Source: Lewinellaceae bacterium
GTDB taxonomy: Bacteria; Bacteroidota; Bacteroidia; Chitinophagales; Saprospiraceae
Direction: 5' to 3'
NCBI GenBank assembly: GCA_016716135.1
Contig: JADJWX010000019.1
Location: 62,001 to 126,000, forward strand
Length of the DNA stretch: 64,000 nt
Below, in pieces: positions 34,022-43,746 of the stretch (positions within the stretch are counted from its first letter, which is position 1; each line of letters starts with the position of its first letter). The notes beneath the pieces were generated by a model. That model was not told the DNA's origin. It made no database searches and saw only the letters and a list, made by a program, of their open reading frames with translations. Both the position numbers and the translations under genes were made by a program.

Positions 34022-34984
34022 TCAATTAAAGTTGATATAATCGCTCGGGTTGACGGCCCGGCCTTTGTGCCAGAGTTCGAAGTGGAGGTGCGGGCCGGAG
34101 GTGTTTTCGCCGGAGTTGCCGATAATGGCGATCGCCTCCCCGGCTTTTACGGCGCTTCCGGCTTTTTTTAGCAGCACGGAGTTGTGTTTGTACATGGTGA
34201 TCACATCGTTAGGATGTTGAATAGCGATGCTGTAGCCGGTTTCCACGGTATATCCTGCCGAGATAACCACCCCGTCGGCGGCAGCTTTGACGGCCGTATT
34301 TTTTGGAGCGGCAACATCAAGGCCGTAATGGTTTTTATGCAGGTCGAACGGGCTCATCACCTCCCCGGACACAGGCGGCATAAACACGTGTTGTTCCAGG
34401 GGCTTTTCCCGGGCAATTATTGGGTTGAGCACATTGGCGGCCGACTCTCCGCCGCCGGAAAATGTGCCGTCGGCAACAGCCACCCGAAGCGCTTCATCTT
34501 CATCGATGCGGTCGACTTTTTTCGGACTGTTGTTGCTTTCTTTGGCATCGGCCGATGCCGGCTGGCTGTTTTTCTTGACGGCTTCTTCCGTCAGGTCGGC
34601 CATATCGCCGACCAGAATTTTCCGGAAATTTTCGTTGTATGCGCGGTGCGCCTTGATTTCTTCTTCCAACCCGGCCACCTTGCTGGTCAGCTCGGCGATT
34701 TCCGTATCGCGCTGAAAGTTGCCATAGCCCGGAATATAACGTTTCAAAGGCGTATAAACGATAAGCGCCGTAATCAGAATTGCGGTGCCGACCACCAGCG
34801 AGCTGAGGAAAATATAAACCCGCAAGGGGGTAAGTTTGAGCGAGGAAACCTCCTCGAAGGTTTCGTCGTTCATGATAACCAGGCGGTACTGGTCGCGCAT
34901 TTTTTCCAAAAGCCCCCGGCTGTCATCTTTTTGGGAGCGGACCAAATCGCGGATTTTTTGAATAATACCAAAGTACTTTTGCAT
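34022..34984 (-). CDS. M23 family metallopeptidase (LytM-type peptidoglycan hydrolase or regulator)
   Basis: The 320-aa protein has a cytoplasmic N-terminus (about 55 aa), one membrane segment (about 57-77), a coiled-coil stretch (RDTEIAELTSKVAGLEEEIK), a linker, and a C-terminal LytM domain with both zinc motifs, HYGLDVAAP (HxxxD) and GPHLHFELW (HxH). The active residues are present, so it is probably an active endopeptidase on peptide cross-links in the periplasm. Homologues of this layout are widespread in Bacteroidota next to cell-division or envelope genes. It is divergent from the SprE/PorW gene. Confidence 0.88.
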   Translation of the reverse strand: MQKYFGIIQKIRDLVRSQKDDSRGLLEKMRDQYRLVIMNDETFEEVSSLKLTPLRVYIFLSSLVVGTAILITALIVYTPLKRYIPGYGNFQRDTEIAELTSKVAGLEEEIKAHRAYNENFRKILVGDMADLTEEAVKKNSQPASADAKESNNSPKKVDRIDEDEALRVAVADGTFSGGGESAANVLNPIIAREKPLEQHVFMPPVSGEVMSPFDLHKNHYGLDVAAPKNTAVKAAADGVVISAGYTVETGYSIAIQHPNDVITMYKHNSVLLKKAGSAVKAGEAIAIIGNSGENTSGPHLHFELWHKGRAVNPSDYINFN

Positions 34985-35170
34985 GCCTGTGCTTTTTTTT
35001 CGCGTTGCGCCGCAAAGTTCGGGTAATTTATGCTACCCCCACGGAAAATATCCCGGCGACTGTCCGTAATTTTTGTTAAATTAAAGGTTGCAGACAACCG
35101 TTTTTATAAAAATAGCGCCATCCGTACCTATGGCCGCATTGCGACCATTCCGTTTAATTTTGTTGGAAAT

Positions 35171-37969
35171 ATGAAGAACATCCGGATACTAGTTATGAGT
35201 CTGGCAGCGCTGCTTCTGACAGCAGGCTGCGTAACCACGAAAAAGAAAGGCGCCGAAGTCGGCTGGTTCAAAAAAGGCTATCACAACCTGACGTCCAAGT
35301 ACAATTACTGGTTCAATGCCAATGAACTCCTGAACCTCACGATCGATGGCCTGGCAGCGCAGCATACCGACAACTACAACCAGATACTCGACCTGTACCC
35401 CTACGCTGCGGTCGATCCGCAACCCAGCCTTGGCGACCTCGATAACGTGATCAAAAAATCATCCATGGCTATCGGTCTGCACCGGGTCAGCGATTTTTCC
35501 GACGATTGTTACACCATGATCGGCCAGGCGCAGTACCTCAAGCGCGACTATGAAACCGCCGAGTCAACGTTCCAGTATATCCGGGAAGAGTACAACCCCA
35601 ACAACAAAACCAAAAGCCAGCTGAAAAAAAGCAGCAAGAAGAAAAAGTCGGTAAAAAAGAAAAAGAAGGTAAAACGCAAGAAGAAAAAACCTTCCCGCAA
35701 AAAGAAAAAGAAGAAGTCTAAAAAATCGAAAGCAGATAAAAAAGCGGATGACAAAAAGGCGGCCGAAGAACCGATCATCCAGCAGCCCAATCCTTACGAC
35801 TACAGCCTCAAGCGCGACGCTGCCTACCCCCTGGCTATGGTTTGGTACGGCCGCACATTGATCGAACGCGAGAAATACGACGAGGCCGACTTTCTGTTCC
35901 GCGACCTGGCGCAGGACCCCTTTTTTCCCGCCGATCAGCGGCAGGAACTCGCCATGGCCATGGCCTACCTCTGGCTCAAACAAAAACAATACGACAAGGC
36001 AATCCCGCCCCTCGAACAAGCTATTGCCTACACCAGCAAGCGCAAAGAACGCGCCCGCCTGGCCTATATCCTGTCGCAGCTGTACGAGCGCGCCGGGCAA
36101 TACGACAAAGCCTACGCCGCACTCGAAACAGCCCTGAGCAGCAGCCCCGGCTATGAGATGGAATTTAACGCCCGCCTGCGGCAAATCCAGACCGGCTGGG
36201 CACATGGCAAAATCAATAGCGGCGAGGCAAACAAATCGCTCGAACGTATGGCGAAAGACGGGAAAAACCTGGAATACCGCGATCAGATCTACTTCGTCAT
36301 GGCCGATATCGCCATCAAAGACGGCTTGAAAACAGATGCCATCGCGCTGCTGCACAAATCGCTGAACCATAGTGTCGGGAATTCCAACCAGCGCGGTGAA
36401 TCCTACCTGCGGCTCGCCGACCTGTATTTTGAACAGGAAAATTTTGTGGCGGCAAAAAGCTACTACGACAGTACCCTTACGGTATTGCCCGCTGCCGATA
36501 GCCGCTACCCGACCGTGCAAAGCTATGCCAACAACCTGACGGATATCGCCCGGCTGATCACCACCATCGCTGACAATGACAGTATTGTCGCTGTGTACAA
36601 CATGAGCGACGAGGCCCGCAAGGAACTGGCGAAAAAGATCAAAAAACAACGGGAAGCGGAGGCCGCCCAGGCTGCCGCTCAAAAAGCAGACTCCCCGGCA
36701 GCTGCCAACACCCGCTCCCTGCCGATCCCTACGGCAGGCATGCGCCCATCGTCGTTCTATTTTTATAACGCAGCCTTTTTGAAAAAAGGTAAAAAAGATT
36801 TCTCCAGAACCTGGGGGAACCGACCGCTGGAAGACAACTGGCGGCGTAAAAACCGCCCCACCACCAGTTTGCCCGGCGTTGCCGCCGCCGAAGACAGCCT
36901 GCAAACGGATGTTATTTCGGAATCCGAACTGACCGATATTTTCCAGGGCCTGCCCCGCAGCGAGGCCGAACTGGCCGTGTTGCACCTGTCGACTTATGAG
37001 GCCATGTACAACCTGGGTGTCTTGTTCCGCGACCGCCTGCAAAACAACCAGCGCTGCACCGGTACACTCGAAGAAATGCAGGCACGGTACCCGGACACAG
37101 TCAAGTATGAAAAGGAAACCTGGTATTATTGCTACCTGGCCTTCAACGACCTGGGTAATGCCACGCGCGCCAAGTACTACCTCGACAAGCTGGTGGGTAA
37201 ATACCCGACCAGTTCGTTTGCCCGGGCGCTTACCGATCCGGATTTCCTGAACGCCAGCCTGGAACGCGAGCGCGAACTCAACCAGTTCTACGAGCAAACC
37301 TATTCGTACTTCAAAAACGGCGATTACAAATCCGCTTACGACCGCTGCATGGAGGCGCCCCAAAAATACGGGAGCACCAATCCGCTCATGGCCAAGTTTG
37401 CCCTGCTCAGTGCACTGTGCACCGGCAACCTGAAGGGCAATGAAGCCTATTGCGAAGCGCTCAAAGAAGTGATTGCCCGGCACCCGGAAACCAGCGAATC
37501 CACCCGTGCCAAAGAGATCGCCCGGCTCCTGTCGTGCGAGGGTTTCGAAGTGCCGGCCAGCAATACCGCAGCCAACGTTAACCTCGACAACAGTTTTACC
37601 CTTGAGGATGACAAACTGCACTATTTCCTGGTGGCCCTTACCGGCGATGTGCGCCTCGACGATGTCAAAATTGCGGTGTCCGACTACAACCGCCAGTTCC
37701 ACCAGCTGGAGCGGCTGCGTATTTCCAACATTTTTCTCGGTACCGACACCAACACCCCCATTCTGGTGATCCGCAAATTTGACACCCGGGAACAGGCCAT
37801 GCGCTACTACGACGAGGTTAAATCCTTAAAGGAATTTTTGGGCGAAACAAGCAAGATCACGTACAACAAGGAGTTTTTTGCCATCACGCAGGAAAACTAC
37901 CGCCGTATTCTGCGCAACAAAACCCTTGACGGCTACCGCGAGTTTTTCCAGGATAACTACCTGAAATAA
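35171..37969 (+). CDS. sprE: T9SS-associated TPR lipoprotein (SprE/PorW family)
   Basis: The 932-aa protein has a lipoprotein signal (LLLTAGC, Cys20 lipidated). The start of the mature part, KKGYHNLTSKYNYWFNANEL, matches the N-terminus of SprE (Flavobacterium) and PorW (Porphyromonas), which are TPR lipoproteins required for type IX secretion and gliding. A very Lys-rich low-complexity block (about residues 150-195) and many TPR-like helical pairs follow (residues 215-500 and 650-800). The C-terminus has a small repeated domain (DKLHYFLVALTGDVRL). Start: 35171 puts the lipoprotein signal at the N-terminus; the in-frame reading from 35030 would bury it. It probably serves the T9SS cargo proteins in this window. 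Confidence 0.85.
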   Translation: MKNIRILVMSLAALLLTAGCVTTKKKGAEVGWFKKGYHNLTSKYNYWFNANELLNLTIDGLAAQHTDNYNQILDLYPYAAVDPQPSLGDLDNVIKKSSMAIGLHRVSDFSDDCYTMIGQAQYLKRDYETAESTFQYIREEYNPNNKTKSQLKKSSKKKKSVKKKKKVKRKKKKPSRKKKKKKSKKSKADKKADDKKAAEEPIIQQPNPYDYSLKRDAAYPLAMVWYGRTLIEREKYDEADFLFRDLAQDPFFPADQRQELAMAMAYLWLKQKQYDKAIPPLEQAIAYTSKRKERARLAYILSQLYERAGQYDKAYAALETALSSSPGYEMEFNARLRQIQTGWAHGKINSGEANKSLERMAKDGKNLEYRDQIYFVMADIAIKDGLKTDAIALLHKSLNHSVGNSNQRGESYLRLADLYFEQENFVAAKSYYDSTLTVLPAADSRYPTVQSYANNLTDIARLITTIADNDSIVAVYNMSDEARKELAKKIKKQREAEAAQAAAQKADSPAAANTRSLPIPTAGMRPSSFYFYNAAFLKKGKKDFSRTWGNRPLEDNWRRKNRPTTSLPGVAAAEDSLQTDVISESELTDIFQGLPRSEAELAVLHLSTYEAMYNLGVLFRDRLQNNQRCTGTLEEMQARYPDTVKYEKETWYYCYLAFNDLGNATRAKYYLDKLVGKYPTSSFARALTDPDFLNASLERERELNQFYEQTYSYFKNGDYKSAYDRCMEAPQKYGSTNPLMAKFALLSALCTGNLKGNEAYCEALKEVIARHPETSESTRAKEIARLLSCEGFEVPASNTAANVNLDNSFTLEDDKLHYFLVALTGDVRLDDVKIAVSDYNRQFHQLERLRISNIFLGTDTNTPILVIRKFDTREQAMRYYDEVKSLKEFLGETSKITYNKEFFAITQENYRRILRNKTLDGYREFFQDNYLK

Positions 37970-37990
37970 CCGGGTGCATATTTGATAAAA

Positions 37991-38614
37991 TCAAGCAGCC
38001 ATCTGTTTGCGCATCAGCGGTTTTACCCAGAAAAAATGCGCCAGGGCCAAATTGGGCACCCAGCACAACCAGGCCACCAGCCGGTAACCGGTGACGAAAT
38101 CGTTGAACACAGCCGTCAGCAGCGGCAACCAAAGCCGCAAGGTGACGGCTGCAAAACAAGCGGCATAACTGTAAATCATCATGATCTGGTGCCGGCGACG
38201 GTTTTTTTGCCGAATGGCGCGGTAGGCTTGCAGGGTGGTGTAAAACCAGATGCAACCCAGGCTGACGAACCCGCTTGCTGCGACAATTCCGCCTGTGGCG
38301 AAAAAGCCGATGCCTACGGCTGCCAGGGCGCTCAGCAATACAGCGACGACGTATAGTTTTCCGATTCTGCGGTGCACCGAAAGGTAGCGGTTGCGCAATC
38401 TGGCGCTAAACTGTGTCCAGCCCACCAACAGAGCCAGCCCGCCAAACACGATATGGGTGTAAAAACCGGCGTTCCACCAGGCCGCCGCCAGCAGCGCATC
38501 GGATTTGGAGGAGAGCAGGCCGAAGTTGCGGTCTACCAGGAAATAAACGATCGGATAAAGCCCGATTCCTACAGCCAGCACGGCAAAAAAAGCCCAACGT
38601 ATTTGTTTCAGCAT
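37991..38614 (-). CDS. DUF2306 family membrane protein
   Basis: The ~207-aa protein has about six membrane segments and the DUF2306 pattern: HIVFGGLALLVGWTQF, then LRNRYLSVHRRIGKLYV and a loop RRRHQIMMIYSYAA. The conserved histidines could bind heme or metal; no function is known for the family. An alternative ATG at 38635 adds seven residues. It converges with the sprE gene (21 bp between the stops). Confidence 0.75.
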   Translation of the reverse strand: MLKQIRWAFFAVLAVGIGLYPIVYFLVDRNFGLLSSKSDALLAAAWWNAGFYTHIVFGGLALLVGWTQFSARLRNRYLSVHRRIGKLYVVAVLLSALAAVGIGFFATGGIVAASGFVSLGCIWFYTTLQAYRAIRQKNRRRHQIMMIYSYAACFAAVTLRLWLPLLTAVFNDFVTGYRLVAWLCWVPNLALAHFFWVKPLMRKQMAA

Positions 38615-38732
38615 GATTCGGCGGTTGAGTAGCAACAGCTCGAAAGATACTATCTTCGTCGTGCGCTATGCGCCGGCGTTGCCCAAATTTTCACTCCGGA
38701 AAACAAGCAATCGTTCACAAAACAAAACCACC

Positions 38733-40100
38733 ATGCGCCAACTCCTGCTCCTGCTCCTGCTTCCCTTTTCGGCCGTTTCGCAGCCGCAGTCGTTCCAACT
38801 CGGCCCCGGCTGTGCCTACGACGGCGAACAAAACGGCAAAGATGTGTACCTGTTCGACGCCTCGGATGAAGCCAACCGCATTGTTGCCGAACTGGTGGAT
38901 GCCCTGGGCCTGCAACAAAATTTTGTGGTCAAATCCTCCAGTGTGCAAAATGCGCTGGCTACAACGGAGAACGGCCAGCGCTACATTCTGTATTCCACAG
39001 GTTTTTTGGAAAAATTTAAAGCCGACGCGCAAACCCGCTGGGCGGCCTATTCCGTGCTGGCCCACGAGATCGGGCACCACCTGAACGGCCACAATTTTTT
39101 GGAAAACGATTCCCGCAAGCGCAAACTGCTCGAGCTCGAGGCCGACCAGTTTTCCGGAAGTGTGCTGCGCATGCTCGGCGCTACCCTGCCGGAAGCCCAG
39201 GCCGGTGTTGAAACCATTCAACTCGAAGGGGAAAGCAGCAGCCACCCCGCTAAAATCGCCCGCCGTGAAGCCGTGGCGAACGGCTGGAAATCGCGCGACG
39301 AGTGGTTGCGCGAACGGGGTATGACCACCGAGCCCGTGGTCAAACAAAATGAACCGCCTGCCTCCAACCCCACCACTCAACCCAACCACCAAATGACCAG
39401 CCCGGTGACCGCCTTCGACCTCGAACGCTGCAAGGATTGCCCGCCCATGGTGTTCGTGCAGGGAGGTTCATTTACCATGGGCTGCACGGAGGAACAGGGG
39501 ACTGACTGCGCAGATTCTGAAAAGCCAACGCATCAGGTTACTATGCCGGATTTTTATATCGGCAAATACGAGGTCACGCAAGCGGAATGGGAGGCGATGA
39601 TGGGGAATAATCCATCCGGTTTTAAAAATTGTCCGCGCTGCCCGGTGGAGTCGGTGTCCTGGGATGATGTCCAGGTTTTTATCAAAAAATTGAATGAAAA
39701 GACGGGCATGCACTTTCGCCTGCCGAGTGAAGCGGAATGGGAATATGCGGCGCGGGGCGGCGGGAAATCCAAAAAATTCAAATATGCCGGGGACAGCAAA
39801 AATTTGGGCTTGGTAGCCTGGTGGACAGGCAATTCCGGCCGAAAAACGCATCCGGTCGGCGAGCGAAAAGCCAATGAACTTGGGCTGTTCGACATGAGTG
39901 GGAATGTTTGGGAATGGTGTGTGGATATTGGCCCATATAAATACGACGGCGAAGACAACTTCAATAAAGTATTGCGTGCGATCCGTGGTGGTAGCTGGGA
40001 TTTCGATCCTTGGCTTTGCCGTGTGACTTCTCGAAATTGGTCCAAACCGGAAGATCGTGACAAAACGATTGGGTTTCGGTTGGCGCTGTCTGCGCAATAA
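38733..40100 (+). CDS. Exported M48-like protease domain fused to a SUMF1/formylglycine-generating-enzyme domain
   Basis: The 455-aa protein has a signal peptide (MRQLLLLLLLPFSAVSQ). Its first half carries a metalloprotease site: HEIGHH with His111 and a downstream LELEADQFSG acidic ligand motif. After a Pro/Thr/Asn linker (about residues 205-225), the second half is a SUMF1/FGE-sulfatase domain: MVFVQGGSFTMGC, FYIGKYEVTQAEWEAMMGNN, FRLPSEAEWEYAARGG, MSGNVWEWCVD and IRGGSWDFDP through IGFRLAL. FGE enzymes oxidise a sulfatase cysteine; most bacterial SUMF1 domains have other or unknown roles. The second half visibly uses more A/T-ending codons than the first. Start chosen at the signal peptide rather than 38613. 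Confidence 0.82.
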   Translation: MRQLLLLLLLPFSAVSQPQSFQLGPGCAYDGEQNGKDVYLFDASDEANRIVAELVDALGLQQNFVVKSSSVQNALATTENGQRYILYSTGFLEKFKADAQTRWAAYSVLAHEIGHHLNGHNFLENDSRKRKLLELEADQFSGSVLRMLGATLPEAQAGVETIQLEGESSSHPAKIARREAVANGWKSRDEWLRERGMTTEPVVKQNEPPASNPTTQPNHQMTSPVTAFDLERCKDCPPMVFVQGGSFTMGCTEEQGTDCADSEKPTHQVTMPDFYIGKYEVTQAEWEAMMGNNPSGFKNCPRCPVESVSWDDVQVFIKKLNEKTGMHFRLPSEAEWEYAARGGGKSKKFKYAGDSKNLGLVAWWTGNSGRKTHPVGERKANELGLFDMSGNVWEWCVDIGPYKYDGEDNFNKVLRAIRGGSWDFDPWLCRVTSRNWSKPEDRDKTIGFRLALSAQ

Positions 40101-40114
40101 TTCGGGTCCAAATT

Positions 40115-40209
40115 TTCACCACGTAGGCACGGAGCCCACGGAGGTATCTTACTCGTCCTACGACTTCAAGTCGTAGGACGAGTACTTTCGTGCCTCCGTG
40201 GTGCATGAA
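40115..40209. repeat. Palindromic REP-like element, copy 2 (core 40151-40183)
   Basis: The 33-bp core is identical to that at 2697-2729. The outer arms CACCACGTAGGCACGGAG and CGTGCCTCCGTGGTG are more complete than in copy 1, so the whole element can form one long interrupted hairpin between two convergent genes. Confidence 0.85.
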
Positions 40210-40251
40210 ATAATCAACGAAGGGCTGTTTCAAAAAATGCTTTGCACCTAC

Positions 40252-43200
40252 TCACCAGCCCATCACCGTCACATCCCCCTTCACCACTTCCTCCGAGCCG
40301 TCGGCCAGTTTCACCTTCAGGTAGTACACGTACACACCCAACTGCACTTTTTTGCCGCGCGTAGTGCCGTCCCAGCCCGGCCAGGCGTTCGGATCGATGG
40401 CGTTGTTCCACTGGTATTGCAAATTGCCCCAGCGGTCGAACACCTGCACGTCCGTAATTTCCAACACGGAAGCGCCCGCATTGACCACCCAAAAATCGTT
40501 CACGCCGTCGTTGTTCGGGCTGAAAACATTCGGCACGTACAGGGCCAGCGATTTATCCACCGACACCCGGATTGTGGCCTGCGCCGTACAGCCGAAGGTG
40601 TCCACGATAGTTACCGTGATAAACTGCGATTCCCGGGGCGCCCAGTTTTGTACCAGGCAGTTGGCGCAGCTGGTATCAGGCAACGGTTGCCAGGTCAGGC
40701 TGGCCCAGGTGTTCAGATTTGTGGTTGCTTCTAGTTGCAGGGTGCTGCCCAGCAACACCGTTGTGTCGGCCGGAAGGGCAATGGTCGGCGCCGGCGGCAA
40801 CGTCACCAGGATCGTGGAGTCGACCGTACAGCCGTTGGCATCGGTCAGGCTGACGGTGTGCGGCCCCGCACTGATCGAAGGCATCGTGCCGGTCAAAATA
40901 TTCCCATCGAGCAGCAAGGTGTACGGCGCTACGCCACCGGCAGTGCTGATGGTTGCATCGGCGAGGGTGTCCCCGCAGTCCACCAGATCAAGTGCGAGCG
41001 AAAAATCCAGTGGTGGCGGTGCCATAAGACCGGTAGTTGCCACTTCCGTACAACCATTCGCGTCGGTGAGGGTCAGCGTGTACGTTCCGGCGCTGAGGTT
41101 GCTCAGGTCCGGAGTGTTCGCGCTATTGCTCCAGGCAAACTGGTAGGGCGGCGTGCCGCCGGAGGCTGTGCTGGTAATGGCGCCGTCGGCGGTGTCGCTG
41201 CAACTCAAGGCAAAACCGTTGAAGGCCAGCACCGGGTTGGCAGCCAGGCTGATGGCCGGGGGCGCCGTGAGGGTGACGGTGGCTGTGGACGTGGCCTGGT
41301 TGTTCAGGTCGGTGACCGTGATGGTGTAATTGCCTGCCGGCAAATTTTGCAAGAGCGTTGGATTGTTTGGGTCGGTAATTTGCCCGGTTCCCGTATTGCC
41401 CAGGTTGTTTTCCCAATCGTATTGCAAGGGTGGCTGGCCGTTCAGTATTTGAATGCTGAATGTGCCGTCGGCGCCGTCGGCGCAGTTCAGGTTTGTCCCG
41501 GTAACCGAGAGAACCGGCCCGCAGGCTGCCGCATCGTACAACACTTCGGAAATCAGCACCGAATCGCAGCCAGCCTGGTTTGTCAACACCGTCACGAAAG
41601 TGCCCGCCTGGGCGGGGTCGCAGGTGAACGAGCTGACCGTCAGGGTATCGCTGGCGCTAAGCGTCAGGGTAATCACCACGATAGAATCGCAGCCATCCGA
41701 CCCGGTGTAGGTGATTTGCGTCGTGCCGGCCGAATCGGGGTCGCAGGTGGAGCCGCTGAGGAAGGTAATGTTGATCAGGCTGGGATCGAAGGTAACGGTA
41801 GTCACGATGGTCGAGTCGCAGCCGAACTGGTTCGTCCAACTTTGGGTAAATACCCCGGCGCTCATGGAATCGCAGGTGAATATGGTCAGGTAGACGGTGT
41901 CGCTAGGCAGCAGTGCGGTCGTAGTGATGATCAGCGAATCACACCCCGCCTGATTGGTGAGCAACAATTCAGTAGTACCCACCATGTTGGGATCGCAAGT
42001 AGACGCCGTCTGGTAGACGGTGTCGGCGAGCAGGAGGGAAGTCGTAGTGATTACCAATGAATCACACCCCGCCTGGTTTGTCAATAAAAGTTCGGTGGTA
42101 CCCACCTGGTTTGGATCGCAGGTAGTCGCCGTCTGGTAGACGGTGTCGGCGAGCAGCAGCGAAGTCGTAGTAATGATCAATGAATCACACCCTGCCTGAT
42201 TGGTGAGCAATAATTCGGTAGTACCCACCATGTTCGGATCGCAGGTAGCCGCCGTCTGGTAGACGGTGTCGGCGAGCAGCAGCGAAGTCGTAGTAATGAT
42301 CAATGAATCACACCCCGCCTGATTGGTGAGCAACAATTCGGTGGTCCCCACCTGGTTCGGATCGCAAGTAGTTGCCATCTGGTAGACGGTGTCGGCAAGA
42401 CTAAACGAAGTAGTCGTGATGACCAGCGAATCACAGCCCGCCTGATTGGTAAGCAACAGTTCGGTAGTGCCCACCTGGTTCGGATCGCAAGTAGACGCCG
42501 TCTGGTAGACGGTGTCGGCGGGAACAAAACTGGTAATGGAAACCACTAGTGAATCACAACCATCCGCCCCTGTGAGCAAGTTTTCCACCACACCTGCCTG
42601 GTTGGCATCGCAAGTCGTAAAATTGAGCAGGGTAGTATCCACCGCCGCCGGATCGAAGATCACGGTAGTCGTAACGATGGAGTCGCAGCCGAACTGGTTC
42701 ATCAGATTTTGGACAAACACGCCGGCCTGCGTTTGGTCGCAGGTAAATTCCGTCAGGTCAACTGCGTCGGTAGGCGCCAGGCTCGTAACGGTGGTGACAA
42801 TGCTGTCGCAACCGAATTGGTTTTGCAAATTCTGAACAACCGTGCCCGTGTCGGCAGGGTTACAGCTGGTTTGGGCCAGATTTATCGTGTCGGGTTGGTT
42901 GACGAATACCGTCGCCTCTGCGGTAGCCGTGCAGGAAAATGCATTGGTAACGGTGACGGTGTACATGGTGTTAGCTGCCGGCGTAACGTTAATCGTCGCC
43001 GTATTACCGGCGGTGCTCCAGGCATAACTGCCGCCGCCGGAAGCCGTTAGGGTAGTGCCCTCGCCGGCGCACAAACTGGTGTTTCCACTAATCATGACCA
43101 CCGGCGCCTGATCGACGTCGACGAGTACCGAAGCCGCCCGGAAACAGCCAAAACTGTTGGTGATGATGGCGATGTAAGTGGTCGGCACAACAGGACTGAC

Positions 43201-43746
43201 GGTGATGGTGGCCGTGGTGTCGCCGTTATCCCATTCGTACGTCAACCCGCCTGTAGCGGTCAGCGTAGTGCTGTCGCCTTCGCAAATGAGCAGGTCGCCG
43301 GTAATGCCGCCCATGACGGCTGGATTGACGGTGATGGTGAAACTAACCGGCGTGCCGTTGCAACTACCGACCACCGGCGTGGCGGTGATGGTGGCGGTTT
43401 GCGGCGTAGCCACATTGGCGGCGATGAAGCTGATCGGGCCCGTTCCGCTGGCCGGAAGGCCGATAGCGGGGTTGTCGTTGGTCCATTGCACGGTGGCGCC
43501 TGCCGAGGCGTTGAAGCCGACCATGCTGGTTGTGTTGCCGCAAAAGGTGAAATTGTTGGGCTGTGCCAGGGTCGGCGCCGGGCTGACGGTGATGGTGAAG
43601 GTTTGCGGGGCGCCGGTGCAGGTGGTGGTGGCGTGGATGAAGTTACCGTAGGCGTAGGGGAAGTTTACCGGGACACTGTTTTCTACCATATTGGTTGCAG
43701 TGTTGATGACAGTGACTTCATCTGAACCGACATTGGCTACATACAC
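40252..43746 (-). CDS. 3' part of a giant T9SS type B surface protein (frameshifted from 43737-48995)
   Basis: The 1164 codons start in the last blade of a YVTN propeller, with no signal peptide, so this is not an independent gene. Order: half an Ig-like repeat (TCTGAPQTFTITVSP), a full Ig-like repeat, two PKD/Ig-type domains (QPAVMGG... and DQAPVV regions), eleven 41-residue repeats ending in GCDS motifs, SprB-like domains (SGGTPPYQFAWSNSAN), and a C-terminal gliding-motility/T9SS type B sorting domain (YVPNVFSPNNDGVNDFW, FDRWGNLQYQW, GVYVYYLKV). The sorting domain predicts export by T9SS. Read together with the upstream piece, the intact protein would be about 2,910 aa. Confidence 0.85.
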   Translation of the reverse strand: MYVANVGSDEVTVINTATNMVENSVPVNFPYAYGNFIHATTTCTGAPQTFTITVSPAPTLAQPNNFTFCGNTTSMVGFNASAGATVQWTNDNPAIGLPASGTGPISFIAANVATPQTATITATPVVGSCNGTPVSFTITVNPAVMGGITGDLLICEGDSTTLTATGGLTYEWDNGDTTATITVSPVVPTTYIAIITNSFGCFRAASVLVDVDQAPVVMISGNTSLCAGEGTTLTASGGGSYAWSTAGNTATINVTPAANTMYTVTVTNAFSCTATAEATVFVNQPDTINLAQTSCNPADTGTVVQNLQNQFGCDSIVTTVTSLAPTDAVDLTEFTCDQTQAGVFVQNLMNQFGCDSIVTTTVIFDPAAVDTTLLNFTTCDANQAGVVENLLTGADGCDSLVVSITSFVPADTVYQTASTCDPNQVGTTELLLTNQAGCDSLVITTTSFSLADTVYQMATTCDPNQVGTTELLLTNQAGCDSLIITTTSLLLADTVYQTAATCDPNMVGTTELLLTNQAGCDSLIITTTSLLLADTVYQTATTCDPNQVGTTELLLTNQAGCDSLVITTTSLLLADTVYQTASTCDPNMVGTTELLLTNQAGCDSLIITTTALLPSDTVYLTIFTCDSMSAGVFTQSWTNQFGCDSTIVTTVTFDPSLINITFLSGSTCDPDSAGTTQITYTGSDGCDSIVVITLTLSASDTLTVSSFTCDPAQAGTFVTVLTNQAGCDSVLISEVLYDAAACGPVLSVTGTNLNCADGADGTFSIQILNGQPPLQYDWENNLGNTGTGQITDPNNPTLLQNLPAGNYTITVTDLNNQATSTATVTLTAPPAISLAANPVLAFNGFALSCSDTADGAITSTASGGTPPYQFAWSNSANTPDLSNLSAGTYTLTLTDANGCTEVATTGLMAPPPLDFSLALDLVDCGDTLADATISTAGGVAPYTLLLDGNILTGTMPSISAGPHTVSLTDANGCTVDSTILVTLPPAPTIALPADTTVLLGSTLQLEATTNLNTWASLTWQPLPDTSCANCLVQNWAPRESQFITVTIVDTFGCTAQATIRVSVDKSLALYVPNVFSPNNDGVNDFWVVNAGASVLEITDVQVFDRWGNLQYQWNNAIDPNAWPGWDGTTRGKKVQLGVYVYYLKVKLADGSEEVVKGDVTVMGW
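41902..42516 (-). repeat. Five tandem 123-bp coding repeats
   Basis: Each unit encodes 41 residues beginning DTVYQTA and containing TTELLLTNQAGCDSL. The five are nearly identical in DNA. Three more diverged units precede and three follow them in the protein, a pattern expected from ongoing unequal exchange in the centre of the array. Confidence 0.85.

Noticed and set aside
41902..42516. Possible non-coding satellite repeat
   Set aside because: The 123-bp period is a multiple of three and the frame is open throughout; it is coding.
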